Origin: Trema orientale
Lineage: Eukaryota; Streptophyta; Magnoliopsida; Rosales; Cannabaceae
Assembly (NCBI GenBank): GCA_002914845.1
Contig: JXTC01000140.1
Location: 654,069-718,068 of the forward strand
Length of the DNA stretch: 64,000 bases
Direction of reading: 5' to 3'
Both the position numbers and the translations under genes were made by a program. The notes beneath the pieces are model-generated. The model did no database searches and was not told where the DNA came from. It saw only the letters and a program-made list of their open reading frames with translations. Of this stretch, positions 58,736 to 64,000 are shown piece after piece. Positions within the stretch are counted from its first letter, which is position 1, and every line of letters begins with the position of its first letter.

Positions 58736-60176
58736 TGTCACGACCGAAAATTCAAAGTCGTGATTTTTGAGTAATTTTATATCTAGATATAAATAAACGA
58801 TAAATCGGCAAACCTCGAAACAAATAAATACTTAGATTTTTCATTTTAGTCCTCAAAACACTGTTATTTTCATATCAAAGTAGGCCTACTATTCATCCCT
58901 GAAATGTAGAAAATCAAATCTAATTAATTCGGTTAAAGCTTGGAGAGGTAAAACTCTTATCCTTATGAATTTGAAGTTCATAGATTGATACTACTCATTT
59001 GTTTAGAGCTAGTTTTACAAGAAAATGACCCAAAGTTCCAAGTACTTATAGTTTTGAAAGCATGCTCCTTAGAAATCACAATATTCCCCCTCTTTCCCTC
59101 CCCTCTCTCTTTTTTTTTAACATCAAGTCCTCAAATAGTAGTAAGAACATTCTCATACACCCACTTAACATAATACATGAAACCTAGCTAAACAGTTTAC
59201 TTAAGAGCGAGAAAGAGTAAGGTTTGAGTACCAACCAAGACACAAGGAGGGCCACAGACATGAATCAACAACATACCAATCCACAGAAATCTTATCCCGA
59301 ACAAACAATACATGAAAGGGAATAAAAAGAAAGGGGTAAGCTTGAAAGCCCAGTAGGAAACTCAGTTTACCACTTCAAAGACCATTTTCTTTATTAAATT
59401 CCTACATGGTTAGTTATGCTGAGATACAGTCATATCCATATAAATAAATCAAATCCAGTAAGTTCATGAGTGGAAGCATGTAAGTAAAGTATAAAAACTT
59501 ATATACAGCATCAGCCAGCTCAATACCCACAAGCTCACATAATCTCATCACAGAATTAGAACAGTTCTTCTTCCTGATTACCACCAGAGGGACATCCTAA
59601 TGTCCTGCCTGCTGAATCGGAGGGGCAGCGTATGCCTACATCTACTGGGTAGGAGTAACTAGGGGAGAGACAATAAACTCTGCCAGATTGTCAATCTCGA
59701 ATTACCGGAGGGATACCCACATATCTTGCCTATTGGACCAGCCTGCTAGGTGGGAGCAACCAGAAAAGAAATAAGTTCATAACGTGGACTAGTTCAAATT
59801 CCCTGAGTTCACATTATCTTATCTCATCTCAGAACAACTGTGTGAATCAATGCCCCGAGTTCAAACCCTGAACTCAAATCCTGAGCTCAGTCCCGAGCTC
59901 AATCTCGAGCTAAATCTCAAGCTCAAATCTCAAGCTTAAATATACACATGGTCATGTATCCTGGACCTCTACGTGGGTCTACGGTCTTAGCACTGGCAGT
60001 CTAGAATGCGTACCCTACTAACTACAAAGTCCTATGTAGATTTATAGACTTTGCACCAGTAGTGAGGTCCAACCACCAACTACGTATATCGTGACACCCA
60101 AGCACCCCTGGTGTGATCTTAAAGTAAATACCACAACTACTATATTTGAATTACCATACCATACTTACCATTTTTG
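58736..60176 (-). mobile_element. gypsy LTR fragment related to the outer element (minus strand)
   Basis: Read on the minus strand it ends GGTCGTGACA at 58736. It aligns in patches with 51999-51000 of the outer LTR: the segment with GAGGACTTGATG, the TTTCCTACTGGGCTTTCAAG block, and the CCTCTGGTGGTAATC / GGTAGG blocks. It is a much more divergent copy. Interrupted at 60176 by the copia LTR. Confidence 0.65.
59853..59940. repeat. degenerate ~15-bp minisatellite in the gypsy LTR
   Basis: Five or six imperfect units of the type CTCAAATCTCGAGCT follow each other, alternating cctgagctca, cccgagctca and ctcaagctca variants. Confidence 0.65.
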
Positions 60177-60242
60177 TGTTGGAATAATATCCTATAAAGC
60201 AGTTTATTATTTTGACATTATAAATAATTTATTATCGGATTA
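60006..60242. repeat. left arm of a 237-bp inverted repeat
   Basis: It pairs with 61645-61881, with about 8 mismatches counted by eye. The arm spans the junction between the gypsy LTR fragment (to 60176) and the first 66 bp of the copia LTR. Confidence 0.9.
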
Positions 60243-61710
60243 AATTAACTCTTGATCTAGACAAGAACAATACTAGGATTCGCTCCACAACCTTCTCGTC
60301 TTCCCGTCTATTCTCGAAAGCCGTTTGATTGATCCGATAGGTGGTCACCTTCTTGATTCCGAATAAAGAGATCCACAGACGAACAAGAAGACAATCTTCT
60401 TGAACTGATTTATCCGGTACGGCCGAAATACCAAGGACAGAGAATCCCTAGTGGTGGCCAATTTTCTCTGCTCTCTCTCTCTCTCTCTCTGTTTTCGTGT
60501 GATGCTTCTTCTCAATAGGGTATTTCACGTGTAACTCTTAATTGTTCAATCAGAGAACTTTTCTCTTAACTATATAGAGAGATTAGTAAACCCTAATGGG
60601 CTTATTGGGCTCAACTGATCATCAAATAACTATTGGGCTTTAATTTGAGCTAGATAAGGGACCAGATGGATCCATAAAGCCCAAACTCCAATGGGCCATA
60701 TACCCATTATCATAATTAACTCTTAATTATGATTGGGCCTTGTCCATTAATATTGGGGCACACCACTATAGGCCCAATATTGAACTCTTGGACTAAATGT
60801 CATTTATTTTCTATGAAGTTTATTATCAAATAATTAGCTCGATCCATTTAACATATACTATACCTACAGACGTACTCCCAATGCAATGCCGTACTAGTAG
60901 GGTGAAATTACCGTATTACCTCTCTAGTATATATTTATCTTTAAGTTGCCATTTTTTATCTAATGGATAATAGTTGACTACGGTATTTGTATCTGCGTAT
61001 ACCAACACAGTCAAATTCACATAGTGAATACCGGGGCCCTGGTTTACATTATCTAAGTACTTGAAAAGACTCAAAGTGATATTATACGTATGGCGTCCAT
61101 CATGAAAAACGTTCTACACATTTCATACACCTTATCTTCCAAGATACCGGAGTTCAAACTATAAATCGGAACTAGTCTTTTAGTAACTCAAAAAGACAAA
61201 ACACATGAAAATAAGTCCGTTAATCACTAGAATTAAGGTTTTCTACAATAGTGCTAGATTAGTAAAATTAGAAATTTAAACTATGGCACTTAACCTTAAA
61301 TTCTAATTCACTCAATCCTGTTCAATGCCGTTATAACTTTCTTATAACACACTAGTGTTTCTATCCGAAGACTCACTTCGATCATTGGAGACTTCATTAA
61401 TTAAATAAACAATACCACATTCCATGGCATAGTAAAGTATTCTATCTTCAATATGCAGAATGCGAACAATTTAATTTAGACATAATGAAATAAAGAATAT
61501 AATGTCTCCCACCTATGAACTCATCATACGAATAATTCTTTATTACTCATTATATGTCTTGAAATCTTTAGATGTTTACATAAAATACATAAATGAAATT
61601 AAAATTCATAATATGAAATTTATTAACAATAAATAGATAACAAATAATCCGATAATAAATTAGTTATAATGTCAAAATAATAAACTGCTTTATAGGATAT
61701 TATTCCAACA
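60177..61710 (-). mobile_element. long copia LTR, probably solo (minus strand)
   Basis: 1534 bp bounded by TGTTGGAATAATATCC and its inverse. On the minus strand it has a CCCAATAAGCCC / TAGGGTTTAC promoter-like stretch, TCTCTATATAG as TATA box, and an (AG)n leader (about 60470-60490), all usual for long-LTR copia groups. No coding sequence. The flanks do not form a direct target duplication but are inverted copies of one another. Confidence 0.6.
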
Positions 61711-61881
61711 CGAAAATGGTAAGTATGGTATGGTAATTCAAATATAGTAGTTGTGGTATTTACTTTAAGATCACACCAGGGGTGCTTGGGTATCACGAGA
61801 TACGTAGTTGGTGGTTGGACCTCACCATTGGTGCAAAGTCTATAAATCTACATAGGACTTTGTAGTTGGTAGGGTACGCAT
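61645..61881. repeat. right arm of the 237-bp inverted repeat
   Basis: Inverted copy of 60006-60242, including both the copia LTR end and 171 bp of gypsy LTR flank. Similarity stops at 61881. Confidence 0.9.
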
Positions 61882-62579
61882 CCATAATATAATATCCAAT
61901 TCAAATCATCTAAAAACACAAATTTTTAGGTATTAATTAATAACTTAATCATAACATTAACAATGTAGAAGTTAAACTAATTTGTGGCTAGACACAGATA
62001 ACAACGGGCTGCCTATGTACCCATTAAAGGGATCAAGCCATCTCGTAGTTCATTTATATTTTTAAAAAAGAGAAAGTATATGGAGATTAAAAGTTCCATA
62101 TAAAATCAAAAAATGTCTAGAATGTAAGGATTTATTACAAAGTATTGCTATCTTTAATACCGCTTCAATATTGGGAGAAGTTGGACTACTCATTCATTCC
62201 GTACTTCATCTATTTCCGTTCTTGTGTACCCATTGATTTGACCAAACTACATTTGAATAAAACAAAATAAAATTAATTCATAGTCTTTTGTAAATATAAT
62301 TTGCATTAATATAAATGGACTTATATCAATTGGAACCTTGTCCACTTATAGTCCCTTATGTCCCCCATATATCTTAAAATATAAAAGCCACATTCGACGT
62401 TCCCGAGTTACTTGGGTGCTTGCTATACAAATTAGTCAAATATTAGTTTATACTACCACTAAACTTTCAATCTATTTAAAAGTTGTTACCTTTATGGTAG
62501 TCTATTTTGTTTACATGTTGTGTTGTTTCGCAACTCTAAGCCTTCCCAATTTCTATTCATGCAACGATTAAGTGACTAA
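61882..62579. other. intergenic or non-coding CACTA flank
   Basis: AT-rich with a GC-richer patch at about 61985-62050. No coding similarity was recognised. Confidence 0.35.
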
Positions 62580-64000
62580 TTCACGGATGCTCTTACGAAT
62601 AGGCTGATGAAGGGGGTCAATCCAATAAACTTCATCAACCCAAGCATCGATAATTGCTAACATCCAATGTTTCCTACAATTACGATAAAATTATAAAGAT
62701 TTTACAATATGATTTCTAAATTCTAATAGCAAAATTATATAAAAGAATATTACCCTTCATAATATGGCAAGAAAGCTAGTTGTCTACGCTTATAATTCTT
62801 CAAAGCAAGAACTATATAGTCTTTTTTTGCCCTTTTATCTTTTTATCTTTTACAAAATGGGTTACAAAAAAATACTTAAACTTCCTCCATTTTTCTCCAT
62901 AAGAAAATAATAATGCCTTCTTTTGAGAAATATCAACTTGAAAAGCTTGCTGCATCATAAACCCATTAAGACTTTGTCTTATAAAACTTACAAAGATCAT
63001 AAATTAGAAAGCATAATACCATATACTTACTAAGATTTCTGTCCATATTCTTTCCTTCAATGGCAGGGGAACCTTTTTCTAATATGGATAGGTGATTGGC
63101 ATATGTGCTCGAGTCTTATAACCTAAGAAACTTTGTAACTCAATCCAAGACAATTTTGGCACAGTACCATATTCATCAACCTCTATCACCGTTTTTATGC
63201 CATCTTGTCGATTCTTCGTAACCTTTAGCATTTTAATTGATCCTCTAGTTTGTGGTTTTTCATTTTGAGAAGAATTTGGACCTAATCTTCCTCTACATTG
63301 TTACTTTTACTACTTGACAAATGCTTATCCTCCATAGCATCATCCATATAAACCTATTCATGAATATATTCAATTAGTTAATAAACATTAAACAAGAATA
63401 TAGAAAAAATAAAGAAGTATATATATATATACAAAACATAAGAAAATAACTTAACTAATTTAGTTTTTTCTTTTTAGTCTTTTTTTATTATTTGTTTCTT
63501 TTGTTACATATTCTTACACATATCCATTCATCTTCCTCTCTTATTAAACTTGAGTTATCATATATTTGATCATCTAACTCATCAAAGTCCTCGATAGAAG
63601 GCAATCCCATACTAAAAGATATAACTTCGAGCCCTTGATTCTCCAAATTATTGGATTCGTCATCAAACACATATACTTTTAGTGACAAAACTATCGACCA
63701 ATTTGAATTACTAGGGTTTGTAACATAAAAGCCTTGCTTAGCTTATGAAGCCAATATAAAGGATTCATCTTTATAGCCTTAACGTCTAAAGTCAACTAGT
63801 GTGAATCCAAGATCATCAATTTTGACAACAGAATTACCCACCCACTTGCACTTGAATAGAGGCACTTGAATTCCACAATAATCTAGTTCCTATATTTCTT
63901 CAGTAATCACATAATAGTGCATATTCCCATAAACTGGATTTTTATCTTTTGTGCTCAATATATGCATTGCCTCAGCGACAATACTAACACCACTATTCTG
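62580..64000 (-). mobile_element. decayed CACTA (En/Spm) transposon, transposase 3' part and second ORF
   Basis: On the minus strand, 63940-63640 encodes a DUF4216-like segment, the C-terminal domain of plant TNP2-type transposases: ELDYCGIQVPLFKCKWV, VKIDDLGFTLVDF and WSIVLSLKVYVFDDE. An acidic tail runs to 63488. Stops interrupt it where a Trp (before ELDY), a residue before GYKDE, and a Gln before AKQG are usual. 63350-62580 resembles the second CACTA protein (PTTA-like), with LSWIELQSFLGYK and RAHMPITYPYWKRFP, in pieces. The 5' part lies beyond the window. Confidence 0.65.

Noticed and set aside
59853-59940. Short regular repeats as a CRISPR-like array
   Set aside because: Units are contiguous and degenerate without spacers, and lie in a plant LTR.

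Overview
The window is nuclear DNA from a flowering plant, almost certainly a eudicot: AT-rich, genes with GT-AG introns and plant-type start contexts, and many plant transposons (Ty3/gypsy, Ty1/copia, LINE, CACTA, and PIF/Harbinger, hAT and Mutator-like MITEs). The sequence does not fix the species. It has one 207-base assembly gap (10044-10250) and a single N at 17522.

Two host genes are well supported, both on the + strand in the first 20 kb. The first (4472-8483, two exons) encodes a 504-residue type II membrane protein of the GT47 exostosin family, a probable Golgi cell-wall glycosyltransferase; its leader carries several short upstream ORFs. The second (14198-19568, ten recognisable exons) encodes a plastid-targeted PLP-dependent cysteine synthase that looks most like the S-sulfocysteine synthase CS26. 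Its sixth exon is cut at the single N, and its 3' UTR holds an intron about 100 nt after the stop. A possible relic of a third gene (first exon only) lies near 27.1-27.45 kb.

Between the two genes are a possible mitochondrial insertion, the gap and a degenerate LINE. From 20 to 30 kb there is a second LINE fragment on the opposite strand, a copia-like LTR, and at least five MITE or foldback units, including a Harbinger-type element with TAA target duplications and a hairpin MITE with arms of about 100 bp.

From 30.6 to 52.0 kb lies a nested stack of three LTR retrotransposons. The outer one (30581-51999) is a Tekay-like gypsy relative whose own interior is non-coding. An Athila-like gypsy element (31850-39963, target duplication gtagg) sits in its 5' LTR, and a copia element (42777-47794, minus strand, target duplication tgcat) sits in its interior. 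The Athila-like element is non-autonomous: gag and protease regions are recognisable, no reverse transcriptase or integrase is, and its 3' coding region resembles the 'putative plant transposon protein' family. This is the least ordinary object in the window.

From 52 to 64 kb no host gene is recognisable. There is a Mutator-like MITE with a perfect 10-bp target duplication, a minus-strand gypsy LTR fragment, a 237-bp inverted repeat around a copia LTR, and at the right edge a decayed CACTA transposon. No operons, CRISPR arrays, tRNA or rRNA genes were seen. The two host genes are not obviously connected in function.
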